Positions 7,201-15,505 of a DNA stretch of 34,018 nucleotides are shown one piece after another. A program made the position numbers and the translations under genes. This DNA comes from Bacteroidales bacterium. GTDB taxonomy: Bacteria > Bacteroidota > Bacteroidia > Bacteroidales > WCHB1-69. Within the stretch, counting starts at the first letter, position 1; each line of letters opens with the position of its first letter. The stretch is taken from positions 1 to 34,018 of the forward strand of contig JAISUP010000081.1 of the NCBI GenBank assembly GCA_031272025.1, in the 5' to 3' direction. The notes below the pieces were generated by a model that worked only from the letters and a program-made list of their open reading frames with translations, was not told the DNA's origin and searched no databases.

Positions 7201-7946
7201 GATATTTCGTTAAATTAGCCTATAATGGGATTCCTTTTTTCGGTTGGCAAATACAGCCCAACAGGATAACTGTACAGGCAATATTACAAGACGTATTCTC
7301 GCGGTTGCTCAAACAGCCTATCATCTTTACCGGCTGCGGACGAACCGATACAGGGGTACATGCAAAGTGCTTTTATGCTCATTTTGATTGTAATATAGTT
7401 TTAAATGTATCAGAAAAAAACATCTTTTTGCGAAAAGTCAACTCGTTTTTGCCCAAAGAAATTGTCGTTTACAACATGTATGCTGTTCCCCCTGATGCTC
7501 ACGCACGTTACGATGCGATTGAACGAACTTATCGCTATTATATTGCTATGCAAAAAGATCCATTTAATTTTCATTTTGCCTATCGTTTTTTCATGTCTTT
7601 AAATGTAGAGAAAATGAACGCGGCGGCAGAAATATTATTACAAACAAACGACTTTACCAGTTTTTGCAAATTACATTCACAAACAAGCAACAACACGTGT
7701 CAAGTTAGTTGCGCGAAGTGGTACGCGAAAAACGGGTTGCTCGTTTTTGAAATCACGGCAAATCGGTTTTTACGAAACATGGTGCGTGCCATCGTGGGCA
7801 CCTTGCTAAAAGTAGGTAAAGAAAAAATGAGTATAACTTGTTTTCAACGGGTTATAGAAGATAAAAACCGGTGCTCTGCCGGAGAATCTGTTCCCGCGCA
7901 CGCCTTATTTCTCGAAAACGTTACGTATAATTATAAATTTGAATAA
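7197..7946 (+). CDS. truA: tRNA pseudouridine(38-40) synthase
   Basis: TruA isomerises uridines 38-40 of the tRNA anticodon arm to pseudouridine. The 249-residue protein has the catalytic motif GCGRTDTGVHA with Asp51, ERTYRYYI (about 110-117), and a C-terminal RFLRNMVRAIVGTLL segment typical of the family. The length is normal (about 245-270). Its ATG overlaps the stop of murL (4 nt), and its stop overlaps the start of fmt by one base (TAATG), so translation of these three genes is probably coupled. Confidence 0.96.
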   Translation: MRYFVKLAYNGIPFFGWQIQPNRITVQAILQDVFSRLLKQPIIFTGCGRTDTGVHAKCFYAHFDCNIVLNVSEKNIFLRKVNSFLPKEIVVYNMYAVPPDAHARYDAIERTYRYYIAMQKDPFNFHFAYRFFMSLNVEKMNAAAEILLQTNDFTSFCKLHSQTSNNTCQVSCAKWYAKNGLLVFEITANRFLRNMVRAIVGTLLKVGKEKMSITCFQRVIEDKNRCSAGESVPAHALFLENVTYNYKFE

Positions 7947-8902
7947 TGAAAATTGTTTTTATGGGTACCCCCGATTTCGCGGTACCTTCGTTGGAAGCCA
8001 TTGTCAATGCCGGACATGAAATTGTATCGGTAGTTACCGTCCCCGACAAGCCGTCAGGGCGCGGGTTGTGTTTGCAATATTCTGAGGTAAAGAATTTTGC
8101 CCTTTCTCGTGATTTGCCGGTTTTGCAGCCGGAAAAGATGCGGGATACTCACTTTATCGACACCCTTCGACATTTGGAAGCCGATTTATTCGTGGTGGTG
8201 GCATTTCGCATGTTACCCGAAGAGGTGTTTGCTCTTCCCCCGCGAGGGACATTTAACGTACATGCTTCGCTTTTGCCCCGTTATAGAGGTGCTGCTCCTA
8301 TTCAACGGGCTATCATGAACGGGGAAACTACCACCGGGGTAACGTCCTTCTTTTTAAACAAGGAGATGGACAAGGGAAATATCATCGCGCAAATGACAAC
8401 ACCCATATTAGAGCACGAAACCGGTGGAGAACTGTACGACAGGTTGAAACAACTTGCCGCAACACTTACCCTAAAAACGATTCAAGAGATAGAAACAGAA
8501 ACCGTGACCCTCGTGGCACAAGAGAATTTGGTTACAGGAGACGAGCCGCTTGCACCCAAAATTTTTAAAGAAGATACGTTGATAGATTGGCATCAACCGG
8601 CACAAAAGATATATAATCAGATACGTGCATTGTCTCCCTACCCGGGTGCCTATACTCGCGTAAAAACGCGCAATGGGGACATTTTTTTGCTAAAATGTTT
8701 CAAAGCAGAAATTTCAGAGCACCGCCCAATCTTTCCCCAACCGGGACGATTTGAATGCGATGGAAAAGATTTTTTATCGGTACAAACATCTGATTATAAT
8801 ATATATATGTCTAATGTACAGTTGCAGGGGAAGGCAAGAATGGAGATAAAGCAATTTTTACCGGGTTTTAGAATAAATAATTACATTGACACGATGTTTT
8901 AA
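7946..8902 (+). CDS. fmt: Methionyl-tRNA formyltransferase
   Basis: Fmt formylates the initiator Met-tRNA with 10-formyl-THF. The 318-residue protein has the N-terminal Rossmann start IVFMGTPDFAVPSL, the catalytic and formyl-THF-binding block FNVHASLLPRYRGAAPIQRAI (about 103-123, with Asn and His of the active site), SFFLNKEMDKGNI, and a C-terminal OB-like domain (about 205-310). The length is standard. It is the last gene of the ispG operon. An 8-bp inverted repeat (ATTACATT and AATGTAAT, 8880-8908) spans the stop codon and is followed by a run of T, a possible weak terminator. Confidence 0.97.
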   Translation: MKIVFMGTPDFAVPSLEAIVNAGHEIVSVVTVPDKPSGRGLCLQYSEVKNFALSRDLPVLQPEKMRDTHFIDTLRHLEADLFVVVAFRMLPEEVFALPPRGTFNVHASLLPRYRGAAPIQRAIMNGETTTGVTSFFLNKEMDKGNIIAQMTTPILEHETGGELYDRLKQLAATLTLKTIQEIETETVTLVAQENLVTGDEPLAPKIFKEDTLIDWHQPAQKIYNQIRALSPYPGAYTRVKTRNGDIFLLKCFKAEISEHRPIFPQPGRFECDGKDFLSVQTSDYNIYMSNVQLQGKARMEIKQFLPGFRINNYIDTMF

Positions 8903-8926
8903 TGTAATTAAATCAGTTTTTTTTAT
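8880..8926 (+). terminator. Possible weak terminator after fmt
   Basis: ATTACATT (8880-8887) pairs with AATGTAAT (8901-8908) around a 13-nt loop that includes the end of fmt; a run of eight T follows about nine bases later. The stem is AT-rich and the T-run is displaced, so this is a weak call. Confidence 0.35.
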
Positions 8927-8930
8927 TTAG

Positions 8931-8970
8931 TTATTAACATTTTTATTTTTTTATCAACATTTTTATTTTT
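8931..8970. repeat. Tandem 20-bp repeat upstream of the HU gene
   Basis: TTATTAACATTTTTATTTTT is followed directly by TTATCAACATTTTTATTTTT, two 20-bp units differing at one base. The unit is two helical turns long, and the sequence is A/T-only apart from a few bases. It lies 37-76 nt upstream of the -7 box of the HU gene, where it could act as an UP-like or bent regulatory region. Confidence 0.7.
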
Positions 8971-9006
8971 TTGGAAAAAAAAAGATTTTTTATAAAAAAA
9001 ATATGT

Positions 9007-9014
9007 TAAATTTG
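9007..9014 (+). promoter_or_regulatory. -7 box of the HU gene
   Basis: TAAATTTG followed by C matches TAnnTTTG, 45 nt before the ATG. The leader is AT-rich and ends in an A-rich tract just before the start, usual for highly expressed Bacteroidota genes. Confidence 0.6.
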
Positions 9015-9059
9015 CTTGCGTTAAAATTTTTAATTATTCACCAAAAAACAAATTAAAAA

Positions 9060-9323
9060 ATGAGTAAACTTGATCTTATCAATGCCATGGCAGAAAAGAC
9101 CGGTAGCACGAAAGCAGAAGCAAAAAAAGCATTAGAGGCTTTTCTTGAAATCGCGACCGAGACCTTAAAAAAGGGAGAAAACGTATCGCTGATTGGTTTT
9201 GGGACTTTTTCGGTGCAAAAACGTGCTGCACGTAAAGGTCATAACCCACAAACTAAAAAAGAGATACTAATTCCGACAAAGAAGGTAGTAAAATTCAAAC
9301 CGGGGCAGGGATTGGCTCTGTAA
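9060..9323 (+). CDS. HU-family nucleoid DNA-binding protein
   Basis: This 87-residue basic protein is a typical HU/IHF-family subunit that bends and packs DNA. It shows the helical N-terminus with DLINAMAEKTGSTKAEAKKAL, GENVSLIGFGTFSVQKRAAR (about 38-57) leading into the beta arm, the arm motif GHNPQTKKEI (59-68) and the closing IPTKKVVKFKPGQGL. The normal length is 90 residues. It is monocistronic: it has its own promoter and an excellent terminator at 9353-9375. Bacteroidota carry several HU paralogues, so no letter is assigned. Confidence 0.95.
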   Translation: MSKLDLINAMAEKTGSTKAEAKKALEAFLEIATETLKKGENVSLIGFGTFSVQKRAARKGHNPQTKKEILIPTKKVVKFKPGQGLAL

Positions 9324-9352
9324 TGTTTTGTCTCTTAAGATTTCTTTTCACG

Positions 9353-9375
9353 AAGCCCTTTTCAAGGGCTTTTTT
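9353..9375 (+). terminator. Rho-independent terminator of the HU gene
   Basis: AAGCCCTT, loop TTC, AAGGGCTT, then TTTT: a compact 8-bp stem with a T-tail, 30 nt after the HU stop codon. Confidence 0.9.
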
Positions 9376-9386
9376 AATGATGATAT

Positions 9387-10118
9387 ATGTTTATTTTACC
9401 GGATATTTTTAAACATCAGATAGAGGAAGATGCAAAGGTTCGCGAAGATCTTATTCGCTACCTGTCAAGTTTTTTGGAATTGGCACGCTGGCAACGATTG
9501 CAACAAGTCGCGGCGGCACGAACCCGACACGTAACCGTGTTGGTGGAAGATTTATACCAAATGCAAAATTGCAGCGCGGTATTGCGCACCTGCGAATGCT
9601 ATGGATTGCAAAACATTCACGTGGTCGCGCGAAAAAATGAGTTTCAAGTTCATAAAGCCATCTCTATGGGGGCAGACAAATGGCTGTCTATAAATTATTA
9701 TCATTCTGATGAAGATGTGCGCGAGGGTATTTTATTGTTAAAAAAGCAAGGCTATCGCGTCGTTGCTACCTTACCGGGCGAACACCATGTTTGCTTGGAC
9801 GATTTGCCTGTAGAACAGCCTTCTGTTTTCCTTTTTGGCACCGAATTGCACGGACTTTCTCCCGACTTAATTCATATCGCGGATACTCCCATGAAAATAC
9901 CCATGTACGGGTTCACCGAAAGTTTTAATATCTCGAACTCGGTGGCTATAGTACTGTCTACTTTTGTCGAAAAATTGCGAAAATCATCATATTCATGGCA
10001 ACTCTCACCCAAAGAACAGGAATTTTTATTGATAGAATGGCTACAAAAATCAGTAAAACATGCTGATTTTTTAATAAATAAATTTTTTCAAGAAAACATT
10101 GCCCAATTCAAAAAATAA
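9387..10118 (+). CDS. trmH: TrmH/SpoU-family tRNA 2'-O-methyltransferase
   Basis: A SPOUT-fold RNA ribose methyltransferase of 243 residues, most like TrmH, which methylates G18 in the D-loop of tRNA. The three SpoU motifs are present: NCSAVLRTCECYG (about 60-72, with the conserved Asn and Arg), VFLFGTELHGLS (about 147-158) and IPMYGFTESFNISNSVAIVL (about 171-190), which form the trefoil knot and SAM site. A C-terminal extension of about 45 residues follows, as in TrmH. The start lies 12 nt after the HU terminator and no clear promoter box is visible between them, so it may depend on read-through or a non-canonical promoter. Another 2'-O-methyltransferase specificity remains possible. Confidence 0.85.
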   Translation: MFILPDIFKHQIEEDAKVREDLIRYLSSFLELARWQRLQQVAAARTRHVTVLVEDLYQMQNCSAVLRTCECYGLQNIHVVARKNEFQVHKAISMGADKWLSINYYHSDEDVREGILLLKKQGYRVVATLPGEHHVCLDDLPVEQPSVFLFGTELHGLSPDLIHIADTPMKIPMYGFTESFNISNSVAIVLSTFVEKLRKSSYSWQLSPKEQEFLLIEWLQKSVKHADFLINKFFQENIAQFKK

Positions 10119-10129
10119 TTGTATCTTTG
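10099..10129 (+). promoter_or_regulatory. rpmH promoter
   Basis: TTG (10099-10101), a 20-nt spacer and TATCTTTG (10122-10129) form a good Bacteroidota promoter. The -33 element lies inside the last codons of trmH. Confidence 0.75.
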
Positions 10130-10178
10130 CAGTCCGATTTTTTGATATTTAATATAATAAAATTAAAACATATAAAAA

Positions 10179-10337
10179 ATGAAACGGACATATCAACCAT
10201 CCAATAGAAGGCGTAAAAACAAACATGGTTTCAGAGAGCGGATGTCTACGGCTAATGGTCGTAATGTTTTAGCAGCACGACGTGCTAAAGGTCGCTACAA
10301 ATTGACAGTTTCGGACGAGGCTCTGGGACGCAAATAA
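10179..10337 (+). CDS. rpmH: 50S ribosomal protein L34
   Basis: This 52-residue gene is absent from the supplied ORF track because of its length. It reads [19 protein letters not shown] at the N-terminus, followed by [19 protein letters not shown], the invariant L34 pattern, and ends with a short acidic/basic tail. L34 sits in the large ribosomal subunit near the exit-tunnel region. It has its own promoter inside the end of trmH, a 49-nt leader after the -7 box, and a strong terminator 27 nt after the stop. In many bacteria rpmH adjoins rnpA and dnaA; here it stands between trmH and tadA, and I see neither gene nearby. Confidence 0.98.
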   Translation: MKRTYQPSNRRRKNKHGFRERMSTANGRNVLAARRAKGRYKLTVSDEALGRK

Positions 10338-10363
10338 ATATGATGGTATAAGCAGTGCGAAAC

Positions 10364-10398
10364 AAACAGCAATCATGGCAACATGGTTGCTGTTTTTA
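10364..10398 (+). terminator. rpmH terminator with GCAA tetraloop
   Basis: AAACAGCAATCATG pairs with CATGGTTGCTGTTT over 14 bp (one G-T pair) across a GCAA loop of the GNRA type, followed by TT. It contains the ATG at 10375 that the ORF track uses for the tadA frame, which argues against that start. Confidence 0.9.
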
Positions 10399-10425
10399 GT
10401 AATAAAAAAGCGTTTTTTTTTGAAA

Positions 10426-10866
10426 ATGAATACACGAGATGATATTTACATGCGGATGGCGTTAGAAGAGGCTCACGAAGCTTTTTTGAACGATGAAGTA
10501 CCTGTTGGGGCGGTTGTTGTGTGTGGCGACAGGGTCATTGCTCGTGCTCACAATCTTACACGCACGTTGCACGATATTACGGCTCACGCCGAGATGCAAG
10601 CCATTACCGCCGCCTCTGATTTTTTAGGTGCCCAATATCTTAAAGACTGTACTTTATACGTAACGTTAGAGCCGTGTTTGATGTGCGCGGGGGCTATGGC
10701 ATGGGCACAAATCCACACGTTGGTATACGCTGTCCGCGATACCAAGCGCGGGTACTCGCTTATATCTCATTACCCAATTTTGCACCCACGAACTCAAATC
10801 AGGCACGGGATATTCGCGGACGAAGCCTCCCGACTGTTGGTCTCTTTTTTCGAGAAAAAAAGGTAA
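10426..10866 (+). CDS. tadA: tRNA-specific adenosine deaminase
   Basis: TadA deaminates A34 to inosine in tRNA-Arg(ACG). From ATG 10426 the protein has 146 residues. The zinc and catalytic motifs are intact: THAEM-type ITAHAEMQAI (51-60, His54 and Glu56) and LEPCLMCAGAMAWA (81-94, Cys84 and Cys87). The ORF track begins at 10375 and adds 17 hydrophobic/basic residues that are translated from the rpmH terminator hairpin, so 10426 is chosen. It converges with the TonB-receptor-like gene on the other strand with only 16 nt between the two stops and no terminator hairpin between them. Confidence 0.95.
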   Translation: MNTRDDIYMRMALEEAHEAFLNDEVPVGAVVVCGDRVIARAHNLTRTLHDITAHAEMQAITAASDFLGAQYLKDCTLYVTLEPCLMCAGAMAWAQIHTLVYAVRDTKRGYSLISHYPILHPRTQIRHGIFADEASRLLVSFFEKKR

Positions 10867-10882
10867 TCTTATATTGATCAGG

Positions 10883-13507
10883 TTAATCCGTACTCGTTCC
10901 CATATTTTCTTCCTCCGCGTTGCTATCGGGGTGTTTGTCAATACGTCTTTTGAAATTGTTAATCTTGTAACTTACTGACAGGTTGACTTGGAACTGTGAA
11001 TTTTGTCGGGTACTGTTGGCATCGTAGCCGTTAGGAGTATTGTAGGCGTAAGTGTGTATTTTTGTATCTCGGCGATAAATGAGGTCTCTGATATTTAGGT
11101 TAAGAGTTAGCGTGTTGTTTAAGAACCCTTTTTTCGCGCCAAGACCGACAGAATAGTTTGCAGAGCGTTTTCCTTGTCCCACGCCGCCCGTGCCCCAACC
11201 CATGCTACCCGTGGTTAGAGAAGCAGAGCGGTAGCGAAAATTGAGTTGCGCGCTCCAATCTTTGGGAAAATTAAAGGAATTATTAACTCTAAAACCCCAA
11301 GACCAATCGTTAGAAAGGTTTTCATCGATTAAATCGTTACTATTAATCATTACTCTATAAAAGTCCCCGTTCAGGTTCAAACGCCACCATTTGAAAATTC
11401 GCTGTCCAAAGATGGCTTCAATCCCCACGTTTTGGCTGTGTCGAAGATTGGCATAAGAAGTTAGCGTGTAGGGATAGGCAGTGCCTGTTTCGTCTATGTC
11501 CTCAAGAAGTTCGGTGTAACGAGAAATAATGTCGTTTCTTTGTCTATAAAAAGTCGTGAGAGAAAGGGAGGTATTCTTAACAAACATGAGATAGCCCAAT
11601 TCAATATTGTGGGCAAATTCCGGTTTCAGATCCGGGTTTCCTTGACTGATATTGAGCCGGTCGGAGATGTCTTTAAAGGGGTTTAACTGATTCACTCTTG
11701 GTCTTGTAACTCTCATGGAATAACTGATTTGCAAAGAATGCTGCTCGTTAAATTCATACACGACATGCGCGGATGGAAAAATATTGGGATAGGAGTGCGG
11801 GATAATGGTGTCGGCAGATTTGAGATTGGAGACCGTATTAGCCCATTCGCCTCTTACCCCTACCTGTACTTTTAATTTTTTCCAAAACACGTTGGAATAG
11901 ATGAAATACAGCGAGTTGATATATTCGCTGTATAAGAAGTCATTGATTTGTGAGGAGTCGAGTACGCGGGTGTCGAAACTGATACCATCATAGAGTTTGT
12001 AATCCTGTTCTATGGAGCGATACGCGAATTTATAGCCGGTTTCAATTCGTCCTCCATTACCTGCCGGAGTAACAAAGTCTATTTGTGCCGAAGCATTTTG
12101 ATTTTGGCTAATGCTTCGGGTTTGCTGAAAATAATCGTTAGCCTCCTCAGGGACACTAAATGTTTGTAAATAACGGTTGTCGGCATCTCTATTCATGCGG
12201 GTATAGTAGATGTCGGCGGTCAATTCGCGACCTTTGGTTTCAAAAGTTTTCTTATAACTGATATTGCCACTATAATTATTTCCTGCATTGGTATTCGTAC
12301 CGGTTTGTGTATAATTCCAATAGGGTAACTTTTCCCCGTAGAGCAGGTGAGCATTGTTAGATAGTAATTGATTGTCGCCTTCAAATGAGTTAAAATTATA
12401 GCCAAACGTGAAACTAAGTGTATTTTGTTTATTCACGTACCAATCAAGTCCGGTACGTAAATTATGCGAATTTCCGAAGTTTTTCTGGGTACTGTTTTGG
12501 TCGAGAAAAGAGGAATCACCTTGTTCTGTCCATGATGTACGGGTTAAAATTCCTTCACCGCGTCTCCCAAAACGACGATAACTATAATTGAGAAACACGT
12601 TGATTTTGTCATAAGAGTAATTTAAGTTGATATTTCCGTTATAGTTGTCGAAGTATGGTTTTTTTTGAAAGACAGTAGTTGCACCGCCAAGAGTAATCAT
12701 ACCGTTTAGTCCTGCTTCTTTTTTCTTTTTAAGTATCACGTTAAGAATTCCTGACATACCGTCAGGGTCAAGTCGGGCTGAGGGATTGGTAATGACTTCA
12801 ATGGATTCTATTTGAGAAGATGGAATCTGGTCGAGGGTAAGATTCGTGGGACGTCCGTCTACGAGAATAGTAACATTGCTATTGCCTCTTAACGAGACAT
12901 TTCCTTCAATATCCACTTCTACCGAAGGGATATCTTGTAATACTTCTATCGCCGTAGCACCTTCTGCCATGACATTTCCTTCAACTTGATATACTTTTTT
13001 GTCGAGGTTGGACTGTAGCATTTCTTTTTGAGCGGCAACCTCAAACGTTGCTAATGTTTTGGCTTGTTGTGTTATTTTACATTTATTGACTCTAAATGTA
13101 TTATTTTTCTCGTCTAAAGTAAAACGGTTAGAGAAATGTCGAGCATATCCCATACATTGTATCTCAAGGTAATAGTTTCCGTATGGGATGTCTCGAATAG
13201 CAAAACGACCGTTTTCTCCGGTAATATTCATGGTTATTGTGGTGGAATCGGGCAGTTGATGCAAAAACACCGACGCGTAAGGCAATGGGGCACCGTTTTC
13301 GTCAATCAAAGAGCCAAACACCCCCCCCGTACCGGAGACAAGTGTGGAAAAATTGCCACTATCGGCACTTTCGTTTCCACGTGTTTTCGTGCTTTCTTTT
13401 GTTTCCGTTTGTGAGAATAATCCATGACCCATGAAAATAAAAAAAATAAAAAAAATGACCCGTATTCCCCCGTGTCTCTTTTCTCGTCCTTTCACCATAT
13501 CCTGCAT
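10883..13507 (-). CDS. TonB-dependent-receptor-like outer-membrane beta-barrel protein
   Basis: The 874-residue protein is of the Bacteroidota outer-membrane beta-barrel (OMP_b-brl_3/SusC-like) class. In order: a signal peptide (about 1-33, RVIFFIFFIFMGHGLFSQ), a carboxypeptidase-regulatory-like Ig domain (about 60-135, GVFGSLIDENGAPLPYASV), a plug domain (about 165-260, with VEGNVSLRGNSNVTILVDG and SIEVITNPSARLDPDG), then a long barrel rich in alternating aromatic and polar residues. The C-terminus is a short hydrophilic tail (HPDSNAEEENMG) instead of a terminal aromatic. Met4 (13498) is an equal start candidate. The gene follows a FecCD permease by 64 nt, which hints at uptake of iron chelates or cobalamin, but this receptor class also includes proteins of unknown ligand. 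Confidence 0.88.
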   Translation of the reverse strand: MQDMVKGREKRHGGIRVIFFIFFIFMGHGLFSQTETKESTKTRGNESADSGNFSTLVSGTGGVFGSLIDENGAPLPYASVFLHQLPDSTTITMNITGENGRFAIRDIPYGNYYLEIQCMGYARHFSNRFTLDEKNNTFRVNKCKITQQAKTLATFEVAAQKEMLQSNLDKKVYQVEGNVMAEGATAIEVLQDIPSVEVDIEGNVSLRGNSNVTILVDGRPTNLTLDQIPSSQIESIEVITNPSARLDPDGMSGILNVILKKKKEAGLNGMITLGGATTVFQKKPYFDNYNGNINLNYSYDKINVFLNYSYRRFGRRGEGILTRTSWTEQGDSSFLDQNSTQKNFGNSHNLRTGLDWYVNKQNTLSFTFGYNFNSFEGDNQLLSNNAHLLYGEKLPYWNYTQTGTNTNAGNNYSGNISYKKTFETKGRELTADIYYTRMNRDADNRYLQTFSVPEEANDYFQQTRSISQNQNASAQIDFVTPAGNGGRIETGYKFAYRSIEQDYKLYDGISFDTRVLDSSQINDFLYSEYINSLYFIYSNVFWKKLKVQVGVRGEWANTVSNLKSADTIIPHSYPNIFPSAHVVYEFNEQHSLQISYSMRVTRPRVNQLNPFKDISDRLNISQGNPDLKPEFAHNIELGYLMFVKNTSLSLTTFYRQRNDIISRYTELLEDIDETGTAYPYTLTSYANLRHSQNVGIEAIFGQRIFKWWRLNLNGDFYRVMINSNDLIDENLSNDWSWGFRVNNSFNFPKDWSAQLNFRYRSASLTTGSMGWGTGGVGQGKRSANYSVGLGAKKGFLNNTLTLNLNIRDLIYRRDTKIHTYAYNTPNGYDANSTRQNSQFQVNLSVSYKINNFKRRIDKHPDSNAEEENMGTSTD

Positions 13508-13571
13508 AAGTTTCCTGCTTTTATATATTTTTCACCATATTAAATTTAAGACAAAAAACATTTAAAAAAGT

Positions 13572-14591
13572 TTAAGAGCAACGTCGTTTAAGAAGAAGAT
13601 ACAGAAAATAAGGGGTACCGGCGAGGGCGGTGATGCTGCCTACCGGCAATTCGGAGGGTAACGCGAGAGTGCGGGCAATCGTGTCGGCAGTGAGCATGAA
13701 AAATGCACCGAAAAAAAAGGAATAAAGAAAAAGGTCTTTGTTGTGATTGCCAAAATATAGCCTGACCATGTGTGGAATAATAAGTCCTATAAAACCAATA
13801 ACCCCACAGATGGATACTATGGTGGCGATAAGCAAGGAGGCAAACAAGAGCGTGAGTAACATGCAGCGCCCGGTATTTACGCCAAGTGTTTGGGCAATAT
13901 CTGTCCCCATTTGCATAATGTCGAGTTCTTTGGCATGATAAAAAAGTACCCCTATCGCGAGCACGACCACGGGTAAAAGGAATCCGATGTCGTGCCAATT
14001 AACAGAAGCAAAACTTCCCATAGTCCAGAAAATTATTTTACTCATTTCTTGCTGGTTAGCGACTATAAGTAGGGTAATGATTGCCGAGATAAGAAAATTG
14101 AGCGCGATGCCTGTGAGCAATACGCGGGTGCTATCTCTACGGTAGCCGATGCGTGAGACTCCCAGTACGAGCAATAGCGTCAGCAGAGCTGTTGCCAGCG
14201 CGGGCAAAGCAACTCCTACCCATAACAAATGCCAGCCCATGACGAACGCGAGGGCGGCACCTAACGAAGCCCCCGATGAAACCCCAAGCATATAAGGGTC
14301 GCATAATGGATTTCGAAAAATAGACTGAAACAATGCCCCACAAACCGCTAAACCGCCACCGGCAAGCAAACTCATCACGATGCGGGGCAGTCGTAATTCC
14401 GTGATCGCGAGTATGAGATTGTCCGGTATCGGAATTGCCGTCTTCCCCATGATTTTTAGAATGAGTATTTGCCACACTTCTCCCCATGATACAGGAACTA
14501 CCCCTATCGTTGATGCGATAAATGCACTCAATAACAATATGATACAAAATAAAAAAGGTAAGAGGCGAGAAATGAAAACCGGTAAACGCAT
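13572..14591 (-). CDS. FecCD-family ABC transporter permease (siderophore/heme/cobalamin type)
   Basis: An integral inner-membrane permease of about 339 residues from ATG 14591, with about ten hydrophobic helices. Family markers are ELRLPRIVMSLLAGGGLAVCGALFQSIFRNPLCDPYMLGVSSGASLG-type sequence in the first third and the cytoplasmic coupling segment ICGVIGFIGLIIPHMVRL near residue 265-282. It would import iron chelates or B12 with a binding protein and a BtuD/FecE-type ATPase. The track start at 14618 overlaps the HAD gene by 26 nt; ATG 14591 stands one base after the HAD stop (TAA-C-ATG), ideal for coupled translation, so it is preferred. No ATPase or binding protein is in the window, only a receptor-like gene downstream. 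Confidence 0.9.
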   Translation of the reverse strand: MRLPVFISRLLPFLFCIILLLSAFIASTIGVVPVSWGEVWQILILKIMGKTAIPIPDNLILAITELRLPRIVMSLLAGGGLAVCGALFQSIFRNPLCDPYMLGVSSGASLGAALAFVMGWHLLWVGVALPALATALLTLLLVLGVSRIGYRRDSTRVLLTGIALNFLISAIITLLIVANQQEMSKIIFWTMGSFASVNWHDIGFLLPVVVLAIGVLFYHAKELDIMQMGTDIAQTLGVNTGRCMLLTLLFASLLIATIVSICGVIGFIGLIIPHMVRLYFGNHNKDLFLYSFFFGAFFMLTADTIARTLALPSELPVGSITALAGTPYFLYLLLKRRCS

Positions 14592-14592
14592 G

Positions 14593-15474
14593 TTAGCATC
14601 GGGATTGACCAAAGACATCGAGTTGTATTTGCAACAAATTTTGTTTTGCTGCTATCAGGTCAATCATATTCATGAGCAGGCGGTCAAGTGGTGCCCCCGC
14701 GTGATAATCAGCAGGAACAATGTAGTTAGCGCGGTCGTTTTGCAGGATTTCGGTAAATTTGCTTGACAAGATAAGAGGCTCGCTACAATCGGAAGAAGTA
14801 GGAGGATAAACCGCGATAGAGTATCCCCCTTGCATGTTGACCATCTTCATCGCGGGGATGTCGGTTTCCCCGTCCCCAATATATATCATGTTGGAAAAAG
14901 GAACCGGTTTTTCTGACTCCGGAATAATTTTGTTAATCAATGTATTGTCGTATGAATTATCTATACCCTTATTGATACGGAACAAGAATTGTGTTTTGTT
15001 GGTATAATTTACGGCTAATGCTGGCCAACAGGCTTCTCCGCGACTGTCGTATTGGTACCCTGAGGCGAAGATATTTTTAAATTCTTTCGCGATAGCCGTG
15101 CCTTTAATCATCTCTCGTAATCCCGATGAAATAATATAATGTTCTATTTTTAAATTTTTTCCTTTCGCGTAGTCGTTTATTCTTTTAAAATAATCTTCTA
15201 CCCCCGGGAAAAAGGTAATTTTTCTTCCATAATCCATGAAAGAAGATTCTTTTACCGGAATATTTTTTTCTTTTGCCTTGGATAGCATCAAATGTAAATA
15301 GGCAAGTATCTCGTCCATGTCATGATCTTTGGCAAGGGCATTTGCCTCTTGCCAAAATGCCAATGTATCCATTTCTAAGTCAGGAATAAAATTTTTATCC
15401 TGCATGTTCCCGGGTGATAAGGTCCCGTCAAAATCGTAGGCAATGGCGATGGTTCTTTTACAAGCAGTAAACAT
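14593..15474 (-). CDS. HAD-family hydrolase, phosphoserine-phosphatase-like
   Basis: A 293-residue cytoplasmic HAD-superfamily phosphohydrolase. All four motifs are visible: AYDFDGTLS (12-20, Asp14 nucleophile and Asp16), IISSGLRE (114-121), Lys near 160, and YIGDGETDIPAMK (198-210). The cap between motifs I and II is helical (about 35-95, C1 type). The substrate is unknown; similar genes are widespread as house-cleaning phosphatases. It lies between an OYE-family gene (31 nt upstream) and the permease (1 nt downstream), so the three are likely one operon. Confidence 0.85.
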   Translation of the reverse strand: MFTACKRTIAIAYDFDGTLSPGNMQDKNFIPDLEMDTLAFWQEANALAKDHDMDEILAYLHLMLSKAKEKNIPVKESSFMDYGRKITFFPGVEDYFKRINDYAKGKNLKIEHYIISSGLREMIKGTAIAKEFKNIFASGYQYDSRGEACWPALAVNYTNKTQFLFRINKGIDNSYDNTLINKIIPESEKPVPFSNMIYIGDGETDIPAMKMVNMQGGYSIAVYPPTSSDCSEPLILSSKFTEILQNDRANYIVPADYHAGAPLDRLLMNMIDLIAAKQNLLQIQLDVFGQSRC

Positions 15475-15505
15475 AATTTTTGCTTTTACATTTATTATTC
15501 AAAAC

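Noticed and set aside
10375-10425. Extended TadA N-terminus
   Set aside because: The stretch is the rpmH terminator hairpin; family alignment starts at the ATG at 10426.
13588-14547. Long minus-strand ORFs (136 aa each) inside the permease gene
   Set aside because: They are alternate frames of the FecCD permease with unlikely composition (His/Arg-rich).
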